The notes under the pieces are model-generated. The model searched no databases and was not told the origin of the DNA. It saw only the letters and a list, made by a program, of their open reading frames with translations. From Primulina eburnea (Eukaryota; Streptophyta; Magnoliopsida; Lamiales; Gesneriaceae), in assembly GCF_022965805.1 (NCBI RefSeq), contig NW_027331330.1, positions 1-64,000 of the forward strand: a stretch of DNA of 64,000 bases, read 5' to 3'. This document shows positions 13,194 through 25,053 of the stretch, in pieces. The position numbers and the translations under genes were made by a program. Within the stretch, counting starts at the first letter, position 1. Every line of letters begins with the position of its first letter.

Positions 13194-16103
13194 ATTGACA
13201 TTTCTATGGACTTTATTTTGGGGTTGCCTAGGACTAAGAAGGGGATGGATTCTATTTTTGTTGTTGTGGATAGATTCTCTAAGATGGCACATTTTATAGC
13301 TTGTTATAAAACCGATGATGCTTCAAACATGGCGGATTTTTTCTTTAGAGAAGTCGTTAGGTTGGATGGCATGCCTAGGACTATTGTTTCTGGTCGCGAT
13401 GTTAAATTCTTGAGTTACTTTTGGAAGACTTTATGGGCTAAACTTGGCACAAAATTGTTGTTTTCTACTACTTGTCATCCTCAAACGGATGGACAAACTG
13501 AAGTTGTCAATAGAACTTTGGGAACACTTTTGCGTGCTATTCTTAAAAGAACTTCGATTGACATTTCTATGGACTTTATTTTGGGGTTGCCTAGGACTAA
13601 GAAGGGGAGGGATTCTATTTTTGTTGTTGTGGATAGATTCTCTAAGATTGCACATTTTATAGCTTGTCAGAAAACCGATGATGCTTCAAACATTACGGAT
13701 TTGTTCTTTAGTGAAGTCGCTAGGTTGCATGGAATGCCTAGGAATATTGTTTCTGGTCGCGATGTTAAATTCTTGAGTTACTTTTGGAATACTTTTTGGG
13801 CTAAACTTGGCACAAAATTGTTGTTTTCTACTACTTGTCATCCTCAAACGGATGGACAAACTGAAGTTGTCAATAGAACTTTTGGAACACTTTTGCGTGC
13901 TATTCTTAAAAAGAACTTGGATTGACATTTCTATGGACTTTATTTTGGGGTTGCCTAGGACTAAGAAGGGGAGGGATTCTATTTTTGTTGTTGTGGATAG
14001 ATTCTCTAAGATTGCACATTTTATAGCTTGTCATAAAACCGATGATGCTTCAAACATTACGGATTTGTTCTTTAGAGAAGTCGCTAGGTTGCATGGAATG
14101 CCTAGGACTATTGTTTCTGGTCGCGATGTTAAATTCTTGAGTTACTTTTGGAATACTTTATGGGCTAAACTTGGGACAAAATTGTTGTTTTCCGCTACTT
14201 GTCATCCTCAAACAGATGGACAAACTGAAGTTGTCATTAGAACTTTGGGAACACTTTTGCGTGCTATTCTTAAAAAGAACTTGGATTGACATTTCTATGG
14301 ACTTTATTTTGGGGTTGCCTAGGACTAAGAAGGGGAGGGATTCTATTTTTGTTGTTGTGGATAGATTCTCTAAGATTGCACATTTTATAGCTTGTCATAA
14401 AACCGATGATGCTTCAAACATTACGGATTTGTTCTTTAGAGAAGTCGCTAGGTTGCATGGAATGCCTAGGACTATTGTTTCTGGTCGCGATGTTAAATTT
14501 TTGAGTTACTTTTGGAAGACTTTATGGGCTAAACTTGGCACAAAATTGTTGTTTTCTACTACTTGTCATCCTCAAACGGATGGACAAACTGAAGTTGTCA
14601 ATAGAACTTTGGTAACACTTTTGCGTGCTATTCTTAAAAAGAACTTGGATTGACATTTCTATGGACTTTATTTTGGGGTTGCCTAGGACTAAGAAGGGGA
14701 GGGATTCTATTTTTGTTGTTGTGGATAGATTCTCTAAGATTGCACATTTTATAGCTTGTCATAAAACCGATGATGCTTCAAACATTGCAGATTTTTTCTT
14801 TAGAGAAGTCGTTAGGTTGCATGGCATGCCTAGGACTATTGTTTCTGGTCGCGATGTTAAATTCTTGAGTTACTTTTGGAAGACTTTATGGGCTAAACTT
14901 GGCACAAAATTGTTGTTTTCTACTACTTGTCATCCTCAAACGGATGGACAAACTGAAGTTGTCAATAGAACTTTGGGAACACTTTTGCGTGCTATTCTTA
15001 AAAGAACTTCGATTGACATTTCTATGGACTTTATTTTGGGGTTGCCTAGGACTAAGAAGGGGAGGGATTCTATTTTTGTTGTTGTGGATAGATTCTCTAA
15101 GATTGCACAATTTATAGCTTGTCAGAAAACCGATGATGCTTCAAACATTACGGATTTGTTCTTTAGTGAAGTCGCTAGGTTGCATGGAATGCCTAGGACT
15201 ATTGTTTCTGGTCGCGATGTTAAATTCTTGAGTTACTTTTGGAATACTTTTTGGGCTAAACTTGGCACAAAATTGTTGTTTTCTACTACTTGTCATCCTC
15301 AAACGGATGGACAAACTGAAGTTGTCATTAGAACTTTTGGAACACTTTTGCGTGCTATTCTTAAAAAGAACTTGGATTGACATTTCTATGGACTTTATTT
15401 TGGGGTTGCCTAGGACTAAGAAGGGGAGGGATTCTATTTTTGTTGTTGTGGATAGATTATCTAAGATTGCACGTTTTATAACTTGTCATAAAACCGATGA
15501 TGCTTCAAACATTGCGGATTTGTTCTTTAGAGAAGTCGCTAGGTTGCATGGAATGCTTAGGACTATTGTTTCTGGTCGCGATGTTAAATTCTTGAGTTAC
15601 TTTTGGAATAATTTATGGGCTAAACTTGGCACAAAATTGTTGTTTTCTACTACTTGTCATCCTCAAACGGATGGACAAACTGAAGTTGTCAGTAGAACTT
15701 TGGGAACACTTTTGCGTGCTATTCTTAAAAAGAACTTGGATTGACATTTCTATGGACTTTATTTTGGGGTTGCCTAGGACTAAGAAGGAGATGGATTCTA
15801 TTTTTGTTGTTGTGGATAGATTCTCTAAGATGGCACATTTTATAGCTTGTTATAAAACCGATGATGCTTCAAACATTGCGGATTTTTTCTTTAGAGAAGT
15901 CGTTAGGTTGCATGGCATGCCTAGGACTATTGTTTCTGGTCCCGATGTTAAATTCTTGAGTTACTTTTGGAAGACTTTATGGGCTAAACTTGGCACAAAA
16001 TTGTTGTTTTCTACTACTTGTCATCCTCAAAGGATGGACAAATTGAAGTTGTCAATAGAACTTTGGGAACACTTTTGCGTGCTATTCTTAAAAAGAACTT
16101 GGA
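13194..16103 (+). repeat. Four-unit segmental duplication inside array 1
   Basis: Blocks beginning at 13194 and 14649 are 1455 bp apart, which is four units minus one base. In both, the second unit starts with the same derived junction, AAAAGAACTTCGATTG instead of AAAAAGAACTTGGATTG: a 1-bp deletion plus a G to C change. In both, that unit carries the same private set CQKT, FFSEVA and NTFW. The shared deletion makes a 251-codon ORF in each block (13170-13925 and 14625-15380). Shared rare changes at this spacing indicate duplication of a multi-unit block rather than independent mutation. The exact right border of the second block was not resolved. Confidence 0.72.
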
Positions 16104-19056
16104 TTGACATTTCTATGGACTTTATTTTGGGGTTGCCAAGGACTAAGAAGGGGATGGATTCTATTTTTGTTGTTGTGGATAGATTCTCTAAGATGGCACA
16201 TTTTATAGCTTGTTATAAAACCGATGATGCTTCAAACATTGCAGATTTTTTCATTAGGGAAGTCGTTAGGTTGCATGGCATGCCTAGGACTATTGTTTCT
16301 AGTCGCGATGTTAAATTTTTGAGTTACTTTTGGAATACTTTATGGGCTAAAACTTGGCACAAAATTGTTGTTTTCTACTACTTGTCATCCTCAAACGGAT
16401 GGACAAACTGAAGTTGTCAATAGAACTTTGGGAATACTTTTGCGTGCTATTCTTAAAAAGAACATGGATTGACATTTCTATGGACTTTATTTTGGGGTTG
16501 CCTAGGACTAAGAAGGGGAGGGATTCTATTTTTCTTGTTGTGGATAGATTCTCTAAGATTGCTCATTTTATAGCTTGTCATAAAACCGATGATGCTTCAA
16601 ACATAACGGATTTGTTCTTTAGAGAAGTCGCTAGGTTGCATGGAATGCCTAGGACTATTGTTTCTGGTCGCGATGTTAAATTCTTGAGTTACTTTTGGAA
16701 TACTTTATTGGCTAAACTTGGCACAAAATTTTTGTTTTCTACTACTTGTCATCCTCAAACGGATGGACAAACTGAAGTTGTCAATAGAACTTTGGGAACA
16801 CTTTTGCGTGCTATTCTTAAAAAGAACTTGGATTGACATTTCTATGGACTTTATTTTGGGGTTGCCTAGGACTAAGAAGGGGATGGATTCTATTTTTGTT
16901 GTTGTGATAGATTATCTAAGATGGCACATTTTATAGCTTATTATAAAACCGATGATGCTTCAAACATTGCGGATTTTTTCTTTAGAGAAGTCGTTAGGTT
17001 GCATGGCATGCCTAGGACTATTGTTTCTGGTCGCGATGTTAAATTCTTGAGTTACTTTTGGAAGACTTTATGGGCTAAACTTGGCACAAAATTGTTGTTT
17101 TCTACTACTTGTCATCCTCAAACGGATGGACAAACTGAAGTTGTCAATAGAACATTGGGAACACTTTTGCGTGCTATTCTTAAAAAGAACTTGGATTGAC
17201 ATTTCTATGGACTTTATTTTGGGGTTGCCTAGGACTAAGAAGGGGAGGGATTCTATTTTTGTTGTTGTGGATAGATTCTCTAAGATTGCACATTTTATAG
17301 CTTGTCATAGAACCGATGATGCTTCAAACATTACGGATTTGTTCTTTAGAGAAGTCGCTAGGTTGCATGGAATGCCTAGGACTATTGTTTCTGGTCGCGA
17401 TGTTAAATTCTTGAGTTACTTTTGGAATACTTTTTGGGCTAAACTTGGCACAAAATTGTTGTTTTCTACTACTTGTCATCCTCAAACGGATGGACAAACT
17501 GAAGTTGTCAATAGAACTTTGGGAACACTTTTGCGTGCTATTCTTAAAAAGAACTTGGATTGACATTTCTATGGACTTTATTTTGGGGTTGCCTTGGACT
17601 AAGAAGGGGAGGGATTCTATTTTTGTTGTTGTGGATAGATTCTCTAAGATTGCACATTTTATAGCTTGTCATAAAACCGATGATGCTTCAAACATTACGG
17701 ATTTGTTCTTTAGAGAAGTCGCTAGGTTGCATGGAATGCCTAGGACTATTGTTTCTGGTCGCGATGTTAAATTCTTGAGTTACTTTTGGAATACTTTATG
17801 GGCTAAACTTGGCACAAAATTGTTGTTTTCTACTAGTTGTCATCCTCAAACAGATGGACAAACTGAAGTTGTCAATAAAACTTTGGGAACACTTTTGCGT
17901 GCTATTCTTAAAAAGAACTTGGATTGACATTTCTATGGACTTTATTTTGGGGTTGCCTAGGACTAAGAAGGGGATGGATTCTATTTTTGTTGTTGTGGAT
18001 AGATTCTCTAAGATGGCACATTTTATAGCTTGTTATAAAACCGATGATGCTTCAAACATTGTAGATTTTTTCTTTAGAGAAGTCGTTAGGTTGCATGGAA
18101 TGCCTAGGATTATTGTTTCTAGTCGCGATATTAAATTTTTGAGTTACTTTTGGAATACTTTATGGGCTAAACTTGGCACAAAATTGTTGTTTTCTACTAC
18201 TTGTCATCCTCAAACGGATGGACAAACTGAAGTTGTCAATAGAACTTTGGGAACACTTTTGCGTGCTATTCTTTAAAAGAACTTGGATTGACATTTCTAT
18301 GGACTTTATTTTGGGGTTGCCTAGGACTAAGAAGGGGAGGGATTCTATTTTTGTTGTTGTGGATAGATTCTCTAAGATTGCACATTTTATAGCTTGTCAT
18401 AAAACCGATGATGCTTCAAACATTACGGATTTGTTCTTTAGAGAAGTCGCTAGGTTGCATGGAATGCTTAGGACTATTGTTTCTGGTCGCGATGTTAAAT
18501 TCTTGAGTTACTTTTGGAATACTTTATGGGCTAAACTTGGCACAAAATTGTTGTTTTCTACTACTTGTCATCCTCAAACGGATGGACAAACTGAAGTTGT
18601 CAGTAGAACTTTGGGAACACTTTTGCGTGCTATTCTTAAAAAGAACTTGGATTGACATTTCTATGGACTTTATTTTGGGGTTGCCTAGGACTAAGTAGGG
18701 GATGGATTCTATTTTTGTTGTTGTGGATAGATTCTCTAAGATGGCACATTTTATAGCTTGTTATAAAACTGATGATGTTTCAAACATTGCGGATTTTTTC
18801 TTTAGAGAAGTCGTTAGGTTGCATGGCATGCCTAGGACTATTGTTTCTGGTCGCGATGTTAAATTCTTGAGTTACTTTTGGAAGACTTTATGGGCTAAAC
18901 TTGGCACAAAATTGTTGTTTTCTACTACTTGTCATCCTCAAACGGATGGACAAACTGAAGTTTTCAATAAAACTTTGGGAACACTTTTGCGTGCTATTCT
19001 TAAAAAGAACTTGGATTGACATTTCGATGGACTTTATTTTGGGGTTGCCGAGGACT

Positions 19057-19061
19057 ATGAA
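19057..19061. other. Putative left target-site duplication of element A (atgaa)
   Basis: The five bases before the TG of A's 5' LTR. They derive from satellite sequence (ctaagaagg in other units, ctatgaa here). The matching right copy is not in the window because A's right end is missing. Confidence 0.55.
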
Positions 19062-19654
19062 TGTAATGCCCGGATACTCGTACAAATGATAATAATGCGT
19101 TTATGTCGTTTATTATGTAGTTGTTTAACTTGTTAGATTTAAAGTGACTATTGAGGTATCAATATTGAGATTGAACATGACTTTTATATTGTCCATGGTA
19201 TATTGAGCATGAATATATGCCTAAATAGTTAGAGTAAGATGTGTAGGTAATGATAGTGTAATGGAAGTTGTGGGAAATGAGACGTAAATATGGTAGTTCG
19301 TACGGGTTTTAGCATAATGATTTGAATATTGATCCAAATTGTGTGAGGCCTTAACCTTTAGAAAGCTAAGATATAATGCTACAACTTTCACGTTTTGGGT
19401 TTTGTCCAAATCATTGTGGAAGACAAGCCAAAAGCGCCCCGAAATGAGTTCAATGTATCGTCACTCCTACAATGACACATGTTAGGAGAATGGGCATAAC
19501 TTTTTACTCAGACCTCCAAATAACCTGAAACTAGTGGGAGATTCAAGCCAAGACATAGGGCTACAACTTTGTAGTTTACCATTTTTTCAGATTATGAATG
19601 GAAGAGACGTTTCAGGAGCGATCTTCGATGAAATAGCGCGCAGAAGCAGAACAG

Positions 19655-19836
19655 GTGGCGCCCGAGCGGTAAGATTTTACCGCCCGAGCGCCGGTGTATT
19701 TGAAGTTCAGTATTTTCCAGAACATATGGCGCCCGATCGGTAGAATATGACCGCCCGAGCGCCAGTGCACCAAAATTTTACGTTTTGGACAGAACATTCC
19801 GCGCTCGAGCGGTAGAAAACTACCGCCCGAGCGCCG
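19655..19836 (+). promoter_or_regulatory. GC-rich inverted mini-repeats in the A LTR, upstream of TATA
   Basis: Three paired copies of the form GCGCCCGAGCGGTA ... TACCGCCCGAGCGCC lie directly before the TATA box. Each pair can fold as a hairpin and is rich in CpG/CHG sites within an AT-rich LTR. The position suggests an upstream regulatory block of U3; the function is inferred. Confidence 0.6.
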
Positions 19837-19841
19837 CCCAG

Positions 19842-19848
19842 TATAAAA
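19842..19848 (+). promoter_or_regulatory. Probable TATA box of the A LTR promoter
   Basis: TATAAAA in the context cagtataaaatagg, just after the GC-rich mini-repeats. It corresponds in position to TATAAAA in both B LTRs. Confidence 0.65.
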
Positions 19849-21141
19849 TAGGATAAGTTTCGAATTTCTGAGCCATTGTATCAGTTCTTTCCCCTTTCCT
19901 TCACAGCAAGGCACGAAAGAAAAACTTAGAATCTTCCTCCAAAGCTCTCTTTCTTCATTTCCTTCATTGTTTTGAAGTGAGAACTTAGTTCTCCATCACA
20001 AGAGCATCATATAGGTGTAAGTTTTCTTCTCTTTTAGTTGTTCTACATGTAGAGGAGTGATTTTCACCTAGTATATACATATTGATGGGTTTATTGATGT
20101 ATTTGACAGTATAGGAGCAAGATTCACCATCTCAAACCAGTGTTGTTAAGCTTGGACTGTAAGTTGGCATGTTCTCGAAGTAATACATGAGCAATATTAT
20201 GATTTCAAATGATTCTCATTGATTATTGATATATGTACATTGTTAGTATATTTATTGTTGAAACATAGCACCATATTCCATTGTTATGTATTAAATATGT
20301 AAGGAACTCATGAATATTGAAGATGGGTGCTATGTCAAGAACAAGAACATGAACATGAAAGGAAAATGACTGATTTTTACATGATATAGAGCTTGTTGAC
20401 ATCATGGGTGGTTTTAAGTCCACCAAAGCTATTGGCCAATATATGTTCATGGGGCGTGGGGATGCCAAAGGTTGCTCCCTGACGTCCAACACAGTAGTAG
20501 CTATATAATAAAGCAAGCACGGTAGTACAGGTCAACTAATGAGGCTCAAGTACAAAAATGAACATTGAATATATGCTACGGTATGACATGTTTTTAAGAT
20601 TCATTGTTGATCACGACTTGATATGTATGTTCCTTCTATGCATATTGATACGTACAAGTGCCAACTTATTGAGTTTATAAACTCACGTAGCTCATGTATT
20701 ACAGGATCAGGTAGTGAAGATGCGTAGGATGCCGGTTCGCCAATGGATGCTAGTGACGTGCCTCACCTCGACAAGAACCGGGCTTCTTATTGTATAGCTT
20801 CCGCATATGTATTATAATGAATTGAATGTCAGGGTTTGAAACAAGTTTTACAATGTTTATGTCTAGGGGTATGATGGTACAGAATATGTTTGTGTGTAAG
20901 AATACGATTATATATATATGGGTTGATGTTGTTGCTTGAGTTGAGTTTGTGTCTATGTATATATGAATGTTGTTGCTTGGTTTGGGCTTATACAAAATAT
21001 AGGGACATCATGCCAAAATTTTTACAAACCGTCAAAGTGATGCCCCTTGTTTGATTTGATTCATAATATAGTTATATCATTCAAACCTTATTTTGATTAT
21101 GGTAATTATGCTAAGTATAGAGTAAGGGTGTGACATTTTTA

Positions 21142-21153
21142 TGGTATCAGAGC
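21142..21153 (+). other. Primer binding site of element A (initiator tRNA-Met type)
   Basis: TGGTATCAGAGC lies six bases after the LTR end. It is the standard complement of the 3' end of plant initiator tRNA-Met used to prime minus-strand synthesis. The stretch up to the Gag start at 21278 is leader with no other feature seen. Confidence 0.9.
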
Positions 21154-21277
21154 CCACGGTTCTTCGACAGGGAAGACACTGCACTTCATCTACATGGAGA
21201 ACTCGGCAAGTAAGTATCTTTGGATCCATAGTTTATGTTAAGTTATGTGATCTATTTGTAGGTTAAGATAAGCGACG

Positions 21278-24200
21278 ATGCCACCGAAACGTAAGGTACA
21301 TGAAGGAGAGTCATCTAGGGGCAAGGCCCCAGTAGTCGAAGGTGAGGGTAGTACACCACGACCTATTGATGATTTTGCTCAGCTCCTCCAACAACAAGCT
21401 AAAGTTCATGGGGAGCAAATCCAGCAGCTACTGGAGATGCAACGGACTACTCATGAACAGGCACAAGCTCAAGCCATAGTACACAGACATGTGCCTGTTC
21501 AGACAGACGTATATGATCGGTTTCGACGTTTGAATCCTCCGGAATTCATGGGAAGCACCGATCCAGCAGTAGCAGAAGAGTGGATTAAGTCATTGGAGTC
21601 CATCTTCTCCTACCTTCATATGGATGATGCTGACCAAGTGACTTGTGCCATCTTTATCTTAACAAAACATGCAAGAATATGGTGGGAAAGTGCAAAAGTG
21701 GCATTACCGGTTGGACCACTGACATGGGGAACTTTCAAAACCGTGTTTTACAACAAGTATTTCAGTAAAGACGTACGAGCTAAGAAAGCCAGCGACTTCC
21801 TTAACCTGATGCAAGGAACTATGGCAATGACAGAACACATACAACAATTTGAGGCCGGAGTCCAATATGTACCATATATTGCACAAGATGACACCAGTAA
21901 GGGCGAACATTTCATGCGAGGACTTCGCTCGGAAATTAAAAGAGATGTACGAATGTCGAAAGTTGCTACGTATGGGGAGATAGTAGAAAGAGCACTTATG
22001 GCAGAACAAGATGAACATGACATTGACAGGGACAGGCAACAACGAAGGCAGCAGTACTTTCAGAAGAGCCAAGGAACAGGACAAGGCAAAAAGACTGATA
22101 GCAGGGGTACTATACCAGAGGAACCCCGTGGCAAGGGTCCCCCTCCACGTAAAGAACAGGACAGGCCACCTTGTCCTAAATGTGGCAAACTCCATGGCGG
22201 GGAGTGTATGCAGGGTTCTAATGTCTGTTATCGTTGCAAGAAGCCAGGACATCTCGCCAAGAATTGATCAGGAAGTTTTGAGAAAGAACAGGGACGCCTT
22301 TTCTCCATGACCAAAGAAGAAGTGGATGCGGATACATCGATGATCACCGGTATGTTCTTGATTTCTGGTATTACTGCTATTGTTTTACTAGATTCAGGAG
22401 CCACACATTCCTTTATTTCGGAATCATTTGTAAAGAGACTGGGCATTACAGCAAGTACACTAGAGACACAACTCGCCATAGCCTTACCTTCCGGGCAAGA
22501 ATTACAGACAGATCAGATTGTGCGAGGATGTCCAATATATGTCCAAGGCCATCAGATGTATGCTGAATTGATTGTTTTGAAAATGAACGATTTTGATGTG
22601 ATATTGGGAATGGATTGGCTCTCGAAGTACAGAGTTAGTATTGACTGTGGCCTGAAGATGATCAAGTTTGCACCAGTAGGAGCTGAACCATTCACAGTAG
22701 CAAGTACAGGTATATCCTTACCTCTTCGGATAATCTCTTGTATGAAGGCTTATAAATTATTACAGAAGGGGTGTCAAGGATATTTAGCATCTGTTTTAGT
22801 TATTGATCCACCGGTTTGTGAACTAAAAGATAAAGATGTTGTTTGTGAATTTCCAGAAGTATTTCCTGATGATGTAACAGGCTTACCCCCAGATAGAGAG
22901 ATCGAATTTGTAATTGATGTTGTGACAGGAACTCATCCGATCTTCAAAGCTCCTTATCGATTAGCTCCTACAGAAATGAAAGAACTGAAAGAACAGTTAC
23001 AGGAGTTGCTTGATAAAGGGTTTATTAGACCGAGCTTTTCACCGTGGGGTGCACCTGTTTTGTTTGTGAAAAAGAAAGACGGTACCCTTCGTCTATGCAT
23101 TGATTATCGGGAGTTGAACAAAGTGACAATCAAAAATAAGTATCCACTCCCTAGAATTGATGATTTGTTTGATCAACTACAAGGAGCTGCTATCTTTTCG
23201 AAGATTGATTTACGATCAGGCTATCATCAATTAAAAGTGAAGTCAGATGATATTTCTAAGACTGCCTTCCGAACCAGGTACGGGCATTATGAATTTCTTG
23301 TAATGCCATTTGGACTAACGAATGCACCAGCTGCATTTATGGATCTAATGAACAGAATTTTCAAGCCATTCTTAGACAAGTTCGTGATTGTGTTTATAGA
23401 TGATATTTTAATCTACTCACGAACTGTAGAGGAGCATCGAGAACATTTGCAATTAGTTTTGCAGACTTTGAAGGATAAACATTTATATGACAAATGGAAG
23501 AAATGTGAATTTTGGCTTGAACAAGTAGCATTCTTGGGTCATATCATTTCAAAAGAAGGCATATTAGTGGATCCAAGTAAGATTGAAGCTGTTAATAACT
23601 GGCTACGACCTACCACTGTTACCGAGGTACGCAGTTTTCTTGGGCTAGCTGGTTATTACCGTCGGTTTATAGCGGGATTTTCTAAGATAGCATTGCCTTT
23701 GACTGCTTTAACTCGAAAGAATGTGAGATTTGTATGGGACGAAGCATGTGATCGCAGTTTTCAAGAGTTAAAGGCAAAATTGACATCAGCACCAGTCCTT
23801 GCTATTCCACAAGGATCAGGAGATTTTGTAGTGTACAGTGATGCTTCGAAACAAGGTTTAGGAGTAGTCTTGATGCAACACGGGAAGGTGATTGCTTATG
23901 CCTCTAGGCAATTGAAAGAATATGAAAAGAACTATCCCACACATGATTTAGAACTGGCAGCAGTGGTATTTGCATTGAAAATATGGCGCCATTATCTGTA
24001 TGGTGAACGGTGTGAAATTTACACGGACCACAAGAGTCTGAAATACTTATTCACGCAAAAAGAACTGAATATGAGACAACAACGTTGGTTGGAATTGGTG
24101 AAGGATTACGATTGTGTTATTAATTATCATCCAGGCAAAGCCAATGTTGTTGCAGATGCGTTAAGTCGAAAGTCCAGTTCTATTGCTGCAATGCAAGTAC

Positions 24201-25053
24201 AAGAACAAATCCTATGGGATTTGCAGAACTTGAAACTTGATGTTATTCCAAAGGGAGCTGCAATTCATCTATCATCCCTTATGGTTCGACCAACGCTTGC
24301 AGACAAGATTAAGGTCGAACAAAACACAGATAATGAATTACAACAATTGAGGCAGCGAGATGAAGAAAAAGGAAATTTGAACTTTGAATTGGATGGGGAA
24401 GGAATATGGATATATCGAGGGAGACTGTGTGTACCAAAACAAAGAACGACCAGAACCGACATTCTTATTTATGCTCATGCTACCCCCTATTCGATCCATC
24501 CAGGAGGCACGAAAATGTACAAGGATTTGAAACCATTATTTTGGTGGCCAGGTATGAAAAAGGACATTGCTCAATTTGTTGCACAATGTCTAACTTGTCA
24601 ACAGGTCAAAACTGAACATCAAAGACCAGCAGGACTTCTGAAACCACTACCCATTCCTGAATGGAAATGGGAGCATATTACAATGGATTTCATCCTTGGT
24701 TTGCCAAGAACACAAAGAGGATTCAATGTTATATGGGTTATTGTGGATCGACTTACAAAATCAGCTCATTTTCTTCCGGTGAAGACCACATACACGATGA
24801 ATCAATATGCTGAAGAATACATCGAGGAGTTAGTGAGGCTTCACGGTATCCCAGTGTCCATTGTATCAGATAGAGATCCAAAATTTATATCTGCATTTTG
24901 GAAAAGCTTGCATCATGCTATGGGAACTCGATTGTCATTCAGCACAGCATTCCACCCTCAAACTGATGGACAATCAGAACGAATGAATCAGATCTTAGAA
25001 GATATGTTGAGGGCATGTACTATTGACTTCCCAGGTAGTTGGGACAGTAAACT
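21278..25053 (+). pseudogene. gag-pol: gag-pol of element A, nonsense-mutated and interrupted
   Basis: Starts [13 protein letters not shown], like the intact gene of B. Gag runs to a CCHC zinc knuckle whose last Cys codon is a stop: TGT in B is TGA here at 22265-22267, residue 330. The same frame then continues without another stop through protease ([10 protein letters not shown]), RT (FIDDILIYS), RNase H ([10 protein letters not shown]), the integrase HHCC region and the first two catalytic Asp residues plus the Glu of HPQTDGQSE. At 25053 the frame runs into the LTR of B, after codons for GSWDSKL. The continuation, [11 protein letters not shown], is at 33778. Translation of Pol would need stop readthrough, so A is judged non-autonomous. 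Choice of start follows the conserved MPPKRK start of B, C and E. Confidence 0.93.
25049..25053. other. Target-site duplication of element B, left copy (aaact)
   Basis: The five bases aaact precede the B 5' LTR and are repeated exactly at 33778-33782 after its 3' LTR. They fall within A's integrase codons, which proves B is nested in A. Confidence 0.95.

Larger units (their letters stand above)
1..19061 (+). repeat. Satellite array 1: 364-bp integrase-core tandem repeat, about 52 units
   Basis: Head-to-tail copies of one unit recur every 364 bp; for example the motif attgacatttctatgg starts at 2641, 3005, 3369 and so on. Each unit encodes the core of a Ty3/gypsy integrase, from just before the first catalytic Asp (MDFILGLP) through HPQTDGQTE to LLRAILKKN. 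Nothing upstream (HHCC finger) or downstream (GPF, chromodomain) of that core is present, and no LTR, primer site or Gag occurs inside the array. Because 364 is 3n+1, the frame shifts at each unit, so no ORF spans more than about 1.3 units unless an indel intervenes. Copies carry scattered 1-bp indels and stops, so the array is not protein coding. Units up to about 11.37 kb are very uniform and those after it more variable. The first ~300 bp hold extra indels. The array ends at the target-site duplication of element A. Confidence 0.96.
11374..19061 (+). repeat. Variegated part of array 1 (interleaved unit types)
   Basis: From here units alternate irregularly between two recognisable types. 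One type reads GRDS, SKIAHF, CHKT, ITDLFF, VARLHG and NTLW, with the codon pair ggaatg in HGMP. The other reads GMDS, SKMAHF, CYKT, ADFFF, VVRLHG and often KTLW, with ggcatg. A third form ([16 protein letters not shown]) appears at about 12110-12200. Hybrid units occur, for example at 14649, where a type-one front joins a type-two back. This is the pattern expected from unequal exchange or gene conversion between variants. Single-base indels at about 13540, 15003, 16030, 16350 and 16905 fuse or break the reading frames. Confidence 0.8.
19062..21135 (+). repeat. 5' LTR of element A
   Basis: Starts TGTAATGCCCGG and ends GGTGTGACA, about 2.07 kb. The start matches the LTRs of B at 25054 and 31733. 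A TATA box lies 780 bp in, preceded by GC-rich inverted mini-repeats. The small ORFs within it have no family resemblance and are treated as chance. Confidence 0.92.
19062..25053 (+). mobile_element. Element A, left part: Tekay-type Ty3/gypsy retrotransposon
   Basis: Holds a 5' LTR, primer binding site and gag-pol up to the integrase core. It inserted into the satellite and is itself interrupted at 25053 by element B; its integrase resumes at 33778. A is then broken again by element C at 33864, and its C-terminal integrase and 3' LTR are not found in the window. A carries a nonsense mutation in Gag. Its LTR and coding sequence are clearly related to B but form a separate subfamily. Confidence 0.93.

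Noticed and set aside
13170..16411. The longer ORFs of 251, 251 and 261 codons as new two-domain integrase genes
   Set aside because: Each comes from a 1-bp deletion or indel that joins two units in one frame; they contain two tandem cores, lack the second catalytic Asp, and have no start context or other domains.
313..19019. Dozens of 160-codon + strand ORFs and 79-codon - strand ORFs across array 1 as genes
   Set aside because: They repeat every 364 bp, arise from frame shift at unit junctions or antisense reading of the same unit, and are broken at random by indels.
1..19061. CRISPR array
   Set aside because: Repeats are contiguous 364-bp units with no spacers, in a plant retrotransposon context.
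19534..19914. Small ORFs in the A LTR
   Set aside because: They read through GC-rich mini-repeats, have no conserved counterpart in B's LTRs and no family resemblance.
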